64,000 bases of DNA from Lysinibacillus irui (GCF_028877475.1 NZ_CP113527.1:2163501-2227500), one strand, 5' to 3'. Positions 1-9,340 are shown, counted from the first letter of the stretch. Notes: generated by a model from the sequence alone, not told the origin. A program made the numbers and translations.

Positions 1-393
1 ATTAATTACGGTCTTGTAGTAGGTGGCTACGAAAATGATTTAAAAGTCGATAGTAAGGCAACAAAAATTAAGTTTGCTAAAATGCTAAAAGAGAGTATGC
101 TCCGTGCTGGTGGAGAGAGTGCCACAGCTAAGAAGGATCAGCTCGAAATTGTCATTAATAAAGTTTATAATAATGGTGATGAAGCCATTATGAGAGATGA
201 AATGGCACAATATTTGGCTGACGTTCTTTTAGGCAAATCCGATGCTACTAGCTGGGATACGTTGATTGAAAAAGGAATCGTCACGGAAAAAGTGGCGAAG
301 AAAGTCAAAGAGAATAAGAATTTAAAATTAAAAGAGATGTACGCCATCATGGCCGATGTCATTCACTATGTAGAAAAAGAACGTTCCTCCTGA
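1..393 (+). CDS. C-terminal part of an SLH-domain protein (5' truncated)
   Basis: The reading frame is open from base 1 to the stop at 391-393, so this is the 3' end of a gene that starts outside the window. The first visible residues (LVVGGYENDLKVDSKATKIK) and the following FAKML resemble an S-layer homology motif of the type G-x-GY-DG-F-P-xxxxTRxEFAKML. Two further stretches, around IVINKVYNNGDEAIMRDEMA and LIEKGIVTEKVAKKVK, look like weaker SLH repeats. SLH domains anchor exported proteins to pyruvylated secondary cell-wall polymer. The domain call is by eye and the repeats are divergent. The N-terminal catalytic or structural part cannot be seen. A terminator follows at once. Confidence 0.6.
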   Translation: MNYGLVVGGYENDLKVDSKATKIKFAKMLKESMLRAGGESATAKKDQLEIVINKVYNNGDEAIMRDEMAQYLADVLLGKSDATSWDTLIEKGIVTEKVAKKVKENKNLKLKEMYAIMADVIHYVEKERSS

Positions 394-413
394 TGAGGAG
401 CGTTTTTTCAAAA
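380..413 (+). terminator. Rho-independent terminator after the SLH gene
   Basis: CGTTCCTC pairs with GAGGAGCG across a TGAT loop (one G-T wobble) and is followed by TTTTTT. The stem overlaps the last codons of the SLH gene. Confidence 0.8.
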
Positions 414-479
414 GGAAAATGAAAATCATATTGACGCCAACTAGAAAGTCCTGTAATATATGTCAAAATCATAAAAAAA

Positions 480-717
480 TTCGATGAAAAAGAGAGTAGT
501 TGATGGGACAGCTGGCAAGCGAGTTAGGGATGGTGTGAGCCTAATACAGAAACCATGAATGAAGCGCACTTTGGAGAAGATTCTCGAACTAGTAGTAGAG
601 AATAGCGGGGCGTCACCTCGTTAACAACGGAAAGTGGTCATAACAATGGCAACTAGAGTGGTACCACGGGATTACTATGCTCTCGTCTCTAATTTATAGA
701 GACGGGGGCTTTTTTAT
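480..717 (+). promoter_or_regulatory. T-box leader of argS (arginine-specific)
   Basis: The T-box sequence AGAGTGGTACCACGG lies at about 654-669, followed by a terminator stem (GCTCTCGTCTCT/AGAGACGGGGGC, 680-710) and a T run. Upstream, the AGCGAG...GATGGTG...GAAGCGCACTTTGGAG pattern is a Stem I with a specifier region. The triplet CGC at 565-567 is the best specifier candidate, and CGC encodes arginine, which fits the downstream gene. T-boxes bind uncharged tRNA and switch from termination to read-through. The specifier assignment was made by eye. Confidence 0.9.
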
Positions 718-737
718 TTGAACAGGAGGATGGGAAA

Positions 738-2411
738 ATGAATAAACAAATTGCTAATAGTATTGCAGAAGTTTTTAATCAACAGTTATCGGTGGATGAG
801 ATTGAACATTTATTAGAAAAACCAAGAACTTTAGAGCTTGGGGATGTGGCATTTCCGTGCTTTACGTTAGCTAAAACATGGAAGAGATCACCGCAAAGTA
901 TTGCCGCGGATATAGCGAATCAGTTAAAAAGTGATGACATCCAGCGTGTGGAGGCTGTGGGTGGCTATGTCAATATTTTTTTGAATCAACAGCAAGTGAC
1001 GCAGCATGTGTTAAGCAATATCCTGCACGAGAAACACTTATATGGCACCAATCAAACTGCCATGGGACGCGTCGTGTTAGATTTTTCATCGCCCAATATT
1101 GCGAAGCCTTTCTCCATGGGACATTTACGTTCAACGGTCATCGGCAATGCATTAGCTAATATTGCTACGAAAAATGGCTATCAAGCGATTCGTATCAATC
1201 ATCTAGGTGACTGGGGCACCCAATTTGGTAAACTCATCGTGGCGTATCATTATTGGGGTGACAAACAGGCCATTACAGCATCACCGATTGAGGAGTTATT
1301 AAAGATTTATGTGAAGTTTCATGAAAAAGCAGAGCAAGATCCAACACTAAACGAACAGGCACGTGCAGCCTTTAAAGCGTTAGAAGACGGCGATGAAGAG
1401 GCACTCGCATTATGGCAGTGGTTCAGAGATGTCTCCTTAGTAGAGTTTCAGACAATCTATCAGCTACTCGGCATTGATTTTGATGCCTTTACGGGAGAGG
1501 CCTTTTACAATGATAAAATGACAGCCGTTGTGACAGAGCTAAAAGATAAAGAACTCTTAGTAGAATCAGACGGGGCATATGTAGTTGAGTTAGACAATAT
1601 GCCACCGTGCTTAATTACAAAAACGGATGGAGCTACGCTTTATGCAACGCGTGACTTAGCTGCAGCCTTCTATCGTCAACAGCACTACCAGCCAGAAAAG
1701 ATTTTCTACGTGGTCGGTAATGAGCAATCACTACACTTTAAGCAACTATTTCGAGTCATCGACAAAATGGGCTATGCTTGGGCAAACCGTCTACACCACG
1801 TACCATTTGGGATGATGCTTAAGGATGGTAAAAAAATGTCTACACGTAAAGGCAAAGTGGTGTTGCTTGCTGATGTGCTCAAAGAGGCTATTGCAACGGC
1901 CAAGCACAATATTGAAGAAAAGAACCCTCATTTACCAAATAAAGAACAAGTAGCACAGCAAGTAGGGGTAGGTGCGGTCATTTTCAATGATTTAAAATAT
2001 CATCGCCAAAATGATATTGAATTCTCAATCGAACAAATGATGAATTTTGAAGGAGAAACAGGGCCATATGTGCAATACACCTACGCACGTCTGTGTTCCA
2101 TTTTAGAAAAAGTCGAGGTACCATCACATGACGTGACTCTCGAAGCATTAGGTGAGCAGGCTTGGCCGATTATTTTATTATTAGAACAATTTCCTAACGT
2201 GGTGGTCACAGCTTTTGAACAGGCAGATCCGTCGCTAATAGCAAAGTTCGCGTTACAGCTTGCACGTTTATTGAATAAATATTATGCACAACATAAAATA
2301 TTAGCCGATGATGCACAACAAACATCACGTATAGCACTATGTTATTGTGTCGCAATCATCTTAAAAGAATCACTCACTTTATTGGGCATCGAGTCACCTG
2401 CAAATATGTGA
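738..2411 (+). CDS. argS: Arginine--tRNA ligase
   Basis: A cytosolic class I aminoacyl-tRNA synthetase that charges tRNA-Arg with arginine using ATP. The 557-residue length is normal for bacterial ArgS. An N-terminal tRNA-binding domain covers about residues 1-105. The HIGH-type motif is MGHL (about 127-130) in the context SSPNIAKPFSMGHLRST, and the KMSKS-type motif is KKMSTRKG (about 364-371). The C-terminal DALR anticodon-binding domain contains the usual YVQYTYAR stretch. The ATG has a good Shine-Dalgarno sequence (AGGAGG, 724-729). Transcription is governed by the T-box directly upstream. No terminator separates it from the next transporter gene, so the two are probably co-transcribed. 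Confidence 0.97.
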   Translation: MNKQIANSIAEVFNQQLSVDEIEHLLEKPRTLELGDVAFPCFTLAKTWKRSPQSIAADIANQLKSDDIQRVEAVGGYVNIFLNQQQVTQHVLSNILHEKHLYGTNQTAMGRVVLDFSSPNIAKPFSMGHLRSTVIGNALANIATKNGYQAIRINHLGDWGTQFGKLIVAYHYWGDKQAITASPIEELLKIYVKFHEKAEQDPTLNEQARAAFKALEDGDEEALALWQWFRDVSLVEFQTIYQLLGIDFDAFTGEAFYNDKMTAVVTELKDKELLVESDGAYVVELDNMPPCLITKTDGATLYATRDLAAAFYRQQHYQPEKIFYVVGNEQSLHFKQLFRVIDKMGYAWANRLHHVPFGMMLKDGKKMSTRKGKVVLLADVLKEAIATAKHNIEEKNPHLPNKEQVAQQVGVGAVIFNDLKYHRQNDIEFSIEQMMNFEGETGPYVQYTYARLCSILEKVEVPSHDVTLEALGEQAWPIILLLEQFPNVVVTAFEQADPSLIAKFALQLARLLNKYYAQHKILADDAQQTSRIALCYCVAIILKESLTLLGIESPANM

Positions 2412-2467
2412 GGTAGCACGATCATAGATTGTCTTGTCAAAGTCGCAGTAGAGAGGATATTGAACAA

Positions 2468-3640
2468 ATGGTGAAAAAACAATGGACCGTTTCGCTCATA
2501 CTGGTGGTAGTAAGTATATTTTTAATTGCGCTCAATATGAGACCAGCAGTAACAGCAATCGGACCACTATTTAACGTATTAGCATCAGCCTTGCATGTCT
2601 CCAATACGAGCATCAGTTTACTAACTTCAATTCCCGTTTTTTGTATGGGATTATTTGCTCCACTTGCTGTACCTCTTCAACGAAAGCTTGGGACGAAATC
2701 GTCTATCACACTGTTAGGCGTTATCCTTGTTGTAGCGAATGGATTGCGTTTTTTTAAAGAAAGCTATCAATTACTAGTGATCACCAGTTTTATGGCAGGT
2801 TTGGCTATCGCTATAATTGGTCCGATATTAAATGCGTATATTAAGAAAAAATTTCCGCAGCGTTTTACGGCAGTGATTGGTATCTATTCATTTGGCATTG
2901 GGGTAGGGGCTACCTTAAGTGCAGCGTTAACTGTTGCTTTTTATCATGCTTTTGCTAATAGTTGGACCATTGCACTTGGGCTATGGGTCCTACTAGCTAT
3001 TGTCGCAGTTGTCTTTTGGTTATTGGCCATTCCAACAGAGCAGCCAGAGTTTGGGCAAAACTTGGAAACGTCTGAACAGAGTCGGAATCCGTGGACATCT
3101 AGACGTGCCTGGGTGATTTTACTGTACTTTGGTTTACAAACGTCGCTGTTTTTCTCCATCATGTCTTGGCTCACACCTCTTCTGCAGGATAAAGGCTCGA
3201 CACTAGAGGCAGCTAGTACCATGCTCACATGTATGTCAATTGTGCAAATGATTGGAAATATGGCTGTGCCAGTATTCATGGAAAAATGGCCAAATCGAAT
3301 GGCTTGGATTCGAGCATTAGGCTTAGTAGGCGTCATTGGATTTACACTATTGTGGCTCACATCAGGGACCCTTTTATGGTTAGCTGTTTTATTGATTGGC
3401 ATAGTCTTAAGTGGTCTATTTCCGATTGGCTTGTTGTTACCACTTGATGAGGCTCAAAACGATCAAGAGGCCAATAGCTGGTCCTCGATGGTGCTATCAG
3501 GTGGCTTTATGCTGAGTGCCATAATCCCAATCATGATTGGGGTTGGCTATGACATAACAGGCAACCATATGTGGACATATGTCATCTTTCTTGTGTTGAT
3601 GGTAGGCATTATAGCAACGACAGAACTGTTAAAAAAATAA
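2468..3640 (+). CDS. CynX/NimT-family MFS transporter
   Basis: A polytopic inner-membrane transporter of the major facilitator superfamily, cyanate/nitroimidazole (CynX/NimT, YycB-like) branch. The N-terminal stretch ALNMRPAVTAIGPLF and the following PVFCMGLFAPLA are typical of this branch. About 12 hydrophobic segments are visible over 390 residues. I place the start at ATG 2468, which has GAGAGGA (2451-2457) upstream. The reading frame also extends to a TTG at 2429 that has no ribosome-binding site. It begins 56 nt after argS with no terminator between, so the Arg T-box may also control it. The substrate is unknown. A paralogue of the same branch lies at 40428-41630. Confidence 0.85.
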   Translation: MVKKQWTVSLILVVVSIFLIALNMRPAVTAIGPLFNVLASALHVSNTSISLLTSIPVFCMGLFAPLAVPLQRKLGTKSSITLLGVILVVANGLRFFKESYQLLVITSFMAGLAIAIIGPILNAYIKKKFPQRFTAVIGIYSFGIGVGATLSAALTVAFYHAFANSWTIALGLWVLLAIVAVVFWLLAIPTEQPEFGQNLETSEQSRNPWTSRRAWVILLYFGLQTSLFFSIMSWLTPLLQDKGSTLEAASTMLTCMSIVQMIGNMAVPVFMEKWPNRMAWIRALGLVGVIGFTLLWLTSGTLLWLAVLLIGIVLSGLFPIGLLLPLDEAQNDQEANSWSSMVLSGGFMLSAIIPIMIGVGYDITGNHMWTYVIFLVLMVGIIATTELLKK

Positions 3641-3772
3641 GAGGATATGCGTTAACGGTAAACCGTTCAGTTCAGTGGTAAAAAAGTTCAAAATAACATT
3701 GGATATTGCGACATATTTTACAATGAAATTATCACTACAATTAACATAGTAATTAGCATTGATTTTGACATA

Positions 3773-3811
3773 AAAAAGGACTTAGTTCACTTAATGAACT
3801 AAGTCCTTTTA
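3773..3811. terminator. Bidirectional terminator
   Basis: AAAAGGACTTAGTTCA pairs perfectly with TGAACTAAGTCCTTTT around a CTTAA loop. A/T tracts flank both sides. It serves the transporter on the plus strand and the lipoprotein gene on the minus strand. Confidence 0.9.
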
Positions 3812-3871
3812 AATTACATCGGCTATTTATAATGGAAAATAAGCCTCTGTTTGTTGAACAAGACGTTTTGT

Positions 3872-4261
3872 TTACCCTTCAACGATTGCAAGATACTTTT
3901 TGATTTCTCCCTCAGATTCAATAATTAAAATATCTTCTCTTTCTTTTGTAGAAAAAATCTTTGCACCAACAGGAAGTTTATTTGACATTTCATCTTTAAA
4001 ATTCGTACCAGTATCATTTTTTGTTTTAATTTCACTGACTTGAACATCTTTTGTTAAAGATAATTTTTCTACCCAATCAATATTAGCCTTATAAATTACG
4101 CCCTTATATTGAAAGATATCAGCATTAGAATCCAAAGTTAATACTTCTTCGGCGTCGATACTATCATTCGTCACTGTTGTAGTTCCCCCTTGAATATTAC
4201 AGCCTGTAATCATAAATAATGCTAATACAATTAAACCGTAGAAATATTTTTTTGATTTCAT
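3872..4261 (-). CDS. Small hypothetical lipoprotein
   Basis: A 129-residue secreted lipoprotein of unknown function. A lysine-rich start (MKSKKYFYG) and a hydrophobic segment end in the lipobox MITGC, so the mature protein would begin at that cysteine and be anchored to the outer face of the membrane. The remainder is hydrophilic and charged, with no domain I recognise. I chose ATG 4261 because GAGGTG lies 7 nt upstream. A GTG at 4270 in the same frame is too close to that site. It is flanked by hairpins and appears monocistronic. Confidence 0.75.
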   Translation of the reverse strand: MKSKKYFYGLIVLALFMITGCNIQGGTTTVTNDSIDAEEVLTLDSNADIFQYKGVIYKANIDWVEKLSLTKDVQVSEIKTKNDTGTNFKDEMSNKLPVGAKIFSTKEREDILIIESEGEIKKYLAIVEG

Positions 4262-4271
4262 TTTAATCACC

Positions 4272-4678
4272 TCTATTACATAGACTTGAATTATCTGGAA
4301 AAGTTACAAATATTCCATAACACCAGTGAAATACAGGTGTCATTTGAAATTAAATAGTAACTGGACATTCATTCATCATTTATAGATAATATACTCCCAA
4401 GAATACACCTTAGAAGCCAAACAAAGTCGTTGTACAGGTGTTTCATCTTTTCCATTCGTTTTAAAATGCAGACAGAAGTTATAAAAATAGCCTGCTAATT
4501 ACAATGAAATTAGCAGGCTATTTCTTTTTTTTTTGAAAATTATTTTCCGATTCAGTTATCCTCCAATTCTCACAACAAATGTTATGTTTCATAAAAAATA
4601 ATAGGTAGAATGAAATAAATAGAGACAAGTTGCTGCATTTTTCTAATATTGATTTTTAAATAATAATATTATGTAAAC
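4272..4678. other. Intergenic stretch without a recognisable gene
   Basis: I see no convincing open frame here. The only strong structure is a terminator-like hairpin at 4486-4533. It has no plus-strand gene upstream of it, so it either belongs to a short unrecognised transcript or insulates the minus-strand lipoprotein promoter. The 3' part is very AT-rich. Confidence 0.5.
4486..4533 (+). terminator. Orphan terminator-like hairpin
   Basis: AATAGCCTGCTAATT pairs with AATTAGCAGGCTATT around ACAATGA, followed by a run of about ten T. No open frame on the plus strand ends just before it. Confidence 0.7.
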
Positions 4679-4707
4679 TTGAAACATCACCATTCCTTGA
4701 TTATGAT
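4679..4707 (+). promoter_or_regulatory. Sigma-A-type promoter of the lipoprotein-recQ pair
   Basis: TTGAAA (4679-4684) and TATGAT (4702-4707) are separated by 17 bp and lie 40 nt before the ATG at 4748. Confidence 0.6.
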
Positions 4708-4747
4708 AGACAATAGAGAATGATGAAAAGAAAGTTTTGGTGAAAGT

Positions 4748-5851
4748 ATGTATAAAAAAGTGCTCGTGTTAGGAGCGACAGCTTTACTCATCACAGGCTG
4801 TGATAGTCAAATAGGAGCAGGCTGGTTTCAAAGTAAAAAGGCAGAAGTCCACAAAGAGAGATCGATTGTCGAGCAAGAAGAAAGAATTATTCCAGAAGTA
4901 AAAGTTATCGGAGAGCATGGTGTTGGGGCAGGCATTATAATTAAACAACAGGATGATCATCTGTTCATTTTAACGAGTGGAGCACTTGTCGCATCCAAAC
5001 CAACGGCTCTTATCCAGTTCGGTCAAAATAAGTTAGTGGCAGCAGATGTTCATTTCATGTCAACAGCACATAATATGGCCCTTTTACAAGTTTCGTATCA
5101 AGCAAATGTCCAAGTGCCCAAAATCTATGAAGGGGAACTTAATCAGCTAGCAGTTTATGTCAATGGCATGCCCTATACCATTCAGAAATACCAAGATAAA
5201 GTAGCGGCTTATTATATTCAAGCAGAAGAAGCCCTACCTTTAGGAAGCCCTGTTATGGAGGCAAACAACGGGGCTATTGTTGGACTTTATTTTAATCGTC
5301 AGCAACAAGGTGAGTCCCAACCATACATACTGCCAATAAAGGAAGTCCAGTCCTTTGTGGAGGAGTGGATTGAAGATGGCATGACACCTAGTGTTCGTTT
5401 ATCCCAATCTAAAAACCTATATCCTTATATTGAACAGGGTGATAAGGAAGCAGTACAGCAAGCTATCGACCAATATGGCGAAAATATCTTTGCCTATAAT
5501 ACGGATGAAATTAAGCTATTTTTAGATACGTTCCATAAGTATTTAAAGGGGGCAGTGGCCATTCAGGATGCAAGTGTCATGGAACCAATCGTTGGATCAG
5601 AAGATTTACAGGAAACCCTTACAAGTATGGTTGCCTATTATGCCTCCAAACAGGCGAAGATCCATTTCTCTGATACGAGCATACAGGATATTCAAGTGGA
5701 AGAATCCCATCTCCTTGTGAGAGCCAAAACGGAATATATACTAACGAATGCTGCTGGGCAGGAAGCGCTTGCCCACTCCATCATGCTGTATGAATTAGAA
5801 AAAAATGACCAGGGCGAGTACAAGCTACTTCGTCTAACAACCGAGGAGTGA
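4748..5851 (+). CDS. Lipoprotein with a degenerate trypsin-like (S1C) domain
   Basis: A 367-residue lipoprotein whose N-terminus carries the lipobox LLITGC, with the acylated cysteine at about residue 18. Residues about 50-210 follow the fold pattern of HtrA-type S1C proteases: VGAGIIIKQQDDHLFILTSG, then AHNMALLQVSY, then GSPVMEANNGAIVGLYF. The residues expected of the triad are absent: a Gly stands where the TxxH histidine should be, Asn replaces the Asp of the DLAL motif, and the GNSGGP serine loop reads GSPVMEAN. It is therefore probably a binding rather than a catalytic protein. The C-terminal 150 residues are of unknown fold. It is followed directly by recQ (7-nt gap), so the two form an operon. 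Confidence 0.7.
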   Translation: MYKKVLVLGATALLITGCDSQIGAGWFQSKKAEVHKERSIVEQEERIIPEVKVIGEHGVGAGIIIKQQDDHLFILTSGALVASKPTALIQFGQNKLVAADVHFMSTAHNMALLQVSYQANVQVPKIYEGELNQLAVYVNGMPYTIQKYQDKVAAYYIQAEEALPLGSPVMEANNGAIVGLYFNRQQQGESQPYILPIKEVQSFVEEWIEDGMTPSVRLSQSKNLYPYIEQGDKEAVQQAIDQYGENIFAYNTDEIKLFLDTFHKYLKGAVAIQDASVMEPIVGSEDLQETLTSMVAYYASKQAKIHFSDTSIQDIQVEESHLLVRAKTEYILTNAAGQEALAHSIMLYELEKNDQGEYKLLRLTTEE

Positions 5852-5858
5852 ATTGTAC

Positions 5859-7631
5859 ATGGAGCAAGCAAGACAAATGCTACAGCATCATTTTGGCTAT
5901 GACGCCTTTCGTCAAGGACAAGCCCAAATTATTGAACAAACATTACAAGGGCAATCAAGCCTATGCGTAATGCCAACAGGTGGAGGGAAGTCCATTTGCT
6001 ATCAAATTCCTGCCTTAATGCTAGAGGGCTTAACCATTGTTATTTCGCCGCTTATTTCCTTGATGCAAGATCAGGTCGAGGCGTTACGTGCGGCGAACAT
6101 TCCTGCTGCTTATATTAATAGTACATTGACAGCACAGGAAGTAGATGAAACGATGCAACTAGCTAGTGCTGGGTATTTAAAACTTCTATATATTGCACCG
6201 GAGCGACTAGAAAGTACTACGTTTCTTCAAGCCCTGTCTTCATTAACTGTACCCCTAATCGCTGTAGATGAGGCTCATTGTATTTCCCAATGGGGTCATG
6301 ATTTTCGACCAAGCTATCGATCTATTCAAAAGCTCTTTACTTTGTGGCCGCAAAAACCAACTGTTTTAGCGTTGACTGCCACGGCAACGCCAGCAGTCTG
6401 TGAGGATATTCGTCAATTATTATCGATTGACGAGCAGGCAACGGTTATCACAGGCTTTGCTCGTGATAATTTGGCTCTCACGGTGTTAATTGGAGAAAAT
6501 AAGGAACGTTATATTAAAAATTACTTAATGAAAAATAAACAGGAAGTAGGTATTATTTACGCTGCTACTCGAAAAGCAGTAGATGCGATTTATGATATGT
6601 TAAGTCGCTCCGGGGAAGCAGTTGCCAAATATCATGCGGGCTTATCAGAGGATTTGCGAATGGCAGAGCAGGAGCGATTTTTAAAGGATGAGGCACGTAT
6701 TATGGTAGCCACCAATGCTTTTGGCATGGGGATTGATAAAAGTAATGTGCGCTTTGTCTTGCATTATCAAATGCCTCGCAATATGGAGAGCTATTATCAA
6801 GAAGCGGGTCGAGCTGGGCGAGATGGTCTACCAAGTGCCTGTCTCTTACTTTACGCCTCTGGCGACGTCCAAACACAGCGTTTTTTAATTGAACAAACAC
6901 AGGATGAAGCACGTATCACTCAGGAGTTAGCAAAGCTCCAAACAATGGTCGACTATTGCCATACAGAGGGTTGTTTACAAAATGCCATTTTATCGTATTT
7001 TGGTGAGGAACAGGAAGAGCCTTGTGGACGCTGCAGTAATTGTAATGATGGACGCGCTGTGACAGATGTGACCGAGGATGCGCAGAAGGTGCTCGCTTGT
7101 GTCGTGCGTATGGGACAAAAATTCGGTAAGACGATGGTTGCCCAAGTGTTAATTGGCTCTAAAAATCAAAAAATCGCTGAATTTGGTTTTGCTCGATTAT
7201 CGACCTACGGCATTTTAAAAGGACAGTATTCCTCTAAGGATGTCTCCAACTTTATTGAGTTTTTAATTGCAGAAGGTTTATTGGCCGTGAAGCATGGGAC
7301 ATTCCCAACCATTTATGTATCAGCAGAGGGCAAGGAAGTACTACTTGGCAATCGTCAGGTTATGCGTAAGGAAGCTGTCACAGTGAAGAAGCTTGTGGAC
7401 AATGATCCATTATTTGAACATTTACGGGTGTTACGAAAAGAGATTGCGGATGAAGAAAAGGTACCACCATTTGTTGTATTCTCCGATAAAACATTGCGTG
7501 ATCTATGTGATAAAAGACCAGCTGTACTGGAGGATTTACGACAGGTAAGCGGTATTGGTGAGGTGAAATTTGACAAATACGGTAAGCGCTTTTTTGAGGC
7601 TCTGCAATCGTTTGTAGAAGCCTCATCATAA
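5859..7631 (+). CDS. recQ: ATP-dependent DNA helicase RecQ
   Basis: A 3'-5' superfamily 2 DNA helicase of recombination and fork repair, 590 residues. Walker A is PTGGGKS (about 39-45), motif II is VDEAHCISQWGHDFRPSY (about 135-152), and motif VI lies near YYQEAGRAGRDGLPS. The RQC zinc-binding cysteines appear as CHTEGCLQNAIL...CGRCSNC, followed by the winged-helix region and a C-terminal HRDC domain ending near residue 590. All core motifs are intact. ATG 5859 is preferred over an in-frame TTG at 5853 because GAGGAG (5843-5848) is 10 nt upstream. It is co-transcribed with the preceding lipoprotein gene and ends at a strong terminator. Confidence 0.96.
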   Translation: MEQARQMLQHHFGYDAFRQGQAQIIEQTLQGQSSLCVMPTGGGKSICYQIPALMLEGLTIVISPLISLMQDQVEALRAANIPAAYINSTLTAQEVDETMQLASAGYLKLLYIAPERLESTTFLQALSSLTVPLIAVDEAHCISQWGHDFRPSYRSIQKLFTLWPQKPTVLALTATATPAVCEDIRQLLSIDEQATVITGFARDNLALTVLIGENKERYIKNYLMKNKQEVGIIYAATRKAVDAIYDMLSRSGEAVAKYHAGLSEDLRMAEQERFLKDEARIMVATNAFGMGIDKSNVRFVLHYQMPRNMESYYQEAGRAGRDGLPSACLLLYASGDVQTQRFLIEQTQDEARITQELAKLQTMVDYCHTEGCLQNAILSYFGEEQEEPCGRCSNCNDGRAVTDVTEDAQKVLACVVRMGQKFGKTMVAQVLIGSKNQKIAEFGFARLSTYGILKGQYSSKDVSNFIEFLIAEGLLAVKHGTFPTIYVSAEGKEVLLGNRQVMRKEAVTVKKLVDNDPLFEHLRVLRKEIADEEKVPPFVVFSDKTLRDLCDKRPAVLEDLRQVSGIGEVKFDKYGKRFFEALQSFVEASS

Positions 7632-7652
7632 GAATTTACAGCTGTTTTCGTA

Positions 7653-7690
7653 CAAAAGGTGTCTCCAACATGTGAGACACCTTTTATTAT
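7653..7690. terminator. Bidirectional terminator between recQ and msrA
   Basis: AAAAGGTGTCTC pairs with GAGACACCTTTT around CAACATGT. The flanking A and T tracts suit both converging genes. Confidence 0.9.
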
Positions 7691-7693
7691 TGC

Positions 7694-8215
7694 TTATTTT
7701 TCCCAATGTTTTGTAATGAATTCATCTCGGCCAGAAATGGCACGATCTTGCTGATAGTGTTCTGCCTCTTTTTTATAATAGTCTTGGTGATAATCTTCTG
7801 CTGGATAGAAGCGTTCAGCATCGAGAATTTTGGTTACAATAGGTTTATCAAAGCGCCCACTGTTGGCAAGCTTTTCTTTGGAAGCCAAAGCGAATTGCTT
7901 TTGCTCATCTGTATAGGTAAAGATGGCTGTTGTATAGGATTCTCCACGATCATGGAACTGGCCAAAAGCATCTGTTGGGTCAATTTGCATCCAATAAATC
8001 TCAAGAAGCTGTTCATAACTAAAAATAGTAGGATCGAATTCAATTTCGACTACTTCCAAATGACCTGAAGTCCCTTTCTTGACATCTTCATAGGTTGGAT
8101 TTTCTAAATGGCCGCCCATGTAGCCAGAAGTGACTTTATGTATACCGTCCCACTCGACGAATGGCTTCACCATGCACCAAAAACATCCGCCAGCAAATGT
8201 AGCTTTTTCTATCAT
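7694..8215 (-). CDS. msrA: Peptide methionine (S)-S-oxide reductase
   Basis: A cytosolic repair enzyme that reduces methionine-S-sulfoxide in oxidised proteins using thioredoxin. The catalytic motif GCFWC spans residues 10-14, with Cys11 the nucleophile. The family motif [15 protein letters not shown] and the YHQDYY segment near residue 143 are present. At 173 residues it is the normal MsrA length with no MsrB fusion. The ATG has AAAGGATG upstream. It is monocistronic. Confidence 0.96.
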   Translation of the reverse strand: MIEKATFAGGCFWCMVKPFVEWDGIHKVTSGYMGGHLENPTYEDVKKGTSGHLEVVEIEFDPTIFSYEQLLEIYWMQIDPTDAFGQFHDRGESYTTAIFTYTDEQKQFALASKEKLANSGRFDKPIVTKILDAERFYPAEDYHQDYYKKEAEHYQQDRAISGRDEFITKHWEK

Positions 8216-8389
8216 ATTGCATCATCCTTTCTTTTGTGAAATTATTATAGCATTGTTTTGCTCCAAACTGGGTAAATGGGTGTAAAATAACGAGTAGATA
8301 GAAAAACATGGAATCGATACTGTCAAAATGAAACTTTCTAGCTAATCAATCGTTACATTAACTATATCAAAATAGAGGAGTTAGTTGTT

Positions 8390-9340
8390 ATGGAAGAGCA
8401 AGATTATACGAGACGCTCACAACGTCCGAAAAAACGGAGACTACGTAAAGGGAGAGCTTTTTTTACATTAATACTACTCTGTATCATTGTCATCGCAGGT
8501 TACTCTATTATGCAATATCGTAGTGGGCTTGAACTGGCTAATGATACGAATGTAGCGCAGGAAGACTTTTCTGGTGATACGATCAAAGGGGATATCGAGA
8601 ACTACTTGATTTTAGGTGTCGATACACGAGGTGAGGAAAAATCACGTACAGATACGATGATGGTATTATCGTGGAATAAAGCAAATAATGATTTAAAACT
8701 CGTATCCTTTATGCGGGATATTTATGCTGATATCCCAGGCTATCAATCCTACAAGTTGAATACAGCTTACTATTTAGATGGCGTCCAACTATTGAAGGAT
8801 ACATTGACGAATATGTTTGGCTTGCCGATTCATCATTATGCATTAATTGATTTTAAGAACTTTGAATCATTAGTTGATATTTTGGCGCCGAATGGTGTGG
8901 AAATGGAAGTAGAAAAGGATATGTCTGAGAATATTGGGGTAGAGTTAAAGCAAGGTGTCCATCGCCTAAATGGACAAGAGCTACTAGGCTATGCTCGTTT
9001 CCGCCATGATGCTGAAGGTGACTTCGGTCGTGTCGCACGTCAGCAAAAAGTCATTGAAGCTTTAAAAAATGAGCTATTAACACCTAAAAATGTTTTACAT
9101 TTACCAAAATTTGTAGGAGCAGCTCAAGGGTATGTGACAACAGACTATTCATCAGCTGAGGAAATGCAACAAGTGCTTAAATTGCTATCTAAGGGCAAAG
9201 TAAACATTGAAAAAGCTACGATTCCTATTGAAGGAAGCTATCAATTCCAAAACTTTAGCCATGCGGGTGATTCTATTGTCATCGATGTAGAGCAAAATAA
9301 AGCCTTTTTAAGTGAATTTCTTGGCATTTCACTGGAGTGA
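8390..9340 (+). CDS. LytR-CpsA-Psr (LCP) family cell-wall ligase
   Basis: A membrane-anchored extracellular enzyme of the LCP family, which transfers wall teichoic acid or other polymers from undecaprenyl pyrophosphate to peptidoglycan. A basic N-terminus (about residues 9-22, RRSQRPKKRRLRK) precedes one transmembrane helix (about 24-42). The LCP core follows: NYLILGVDTR, RTDTMMVLSW, SFMRDIY and the late arginine-rich GYARFRHDAEGDFGRVARQQ. Length (316 aa) and order match TagT/TagU/TagV. The ATG has GAGGAG upstream. It is followed by an AI-2E family permease gene, with no terminator visible in the 63-nt gap. Confidence 0.92.
   Translation: MEEQDYTRRSQRPKKRRLRKGRAFFTLILLCIIVIAGYSIMQYRSGLELANDTNVAQEDFSGDTIKGDIENYLILGVDTRGEEKSRTDTMMVLSWNKANNDLKLVSFMRDIYADIPGYQSYKLNTAYYLDGVQLLKDTLTNMFGLPIHHYALIDFKNFESLVDILAPNGVEMEVEKDMSENIGVELKQGVHRLNGQELLGYARFRHDAEGDFGRVARQQKVIEALKNELLTPKNVLHLPKFVGAAQGYVTTDYSSAEEMQQVLKLLSKGKVNIEKATIPIEGSYQFQNFSHAGDSIVIDVEQNKAFLSEFLGISLE

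Noticed and set aside
4669-4679. Right half of a dif site (TTATGTAAACT)
   Set aside because: The half-site matches the B. subtilis dif half exactly, but the left half bears no resemblance to ACTTCCTAGAA and it lies in ordinary promoter DNA. An 11-bp half alone is not enough.
7706-8068. 120-codon plus-strand frame antisense to msrA
   Set aside because: No ribosome-binding site, no recognisable domain, and it is fully overlapped by an intact msrA.
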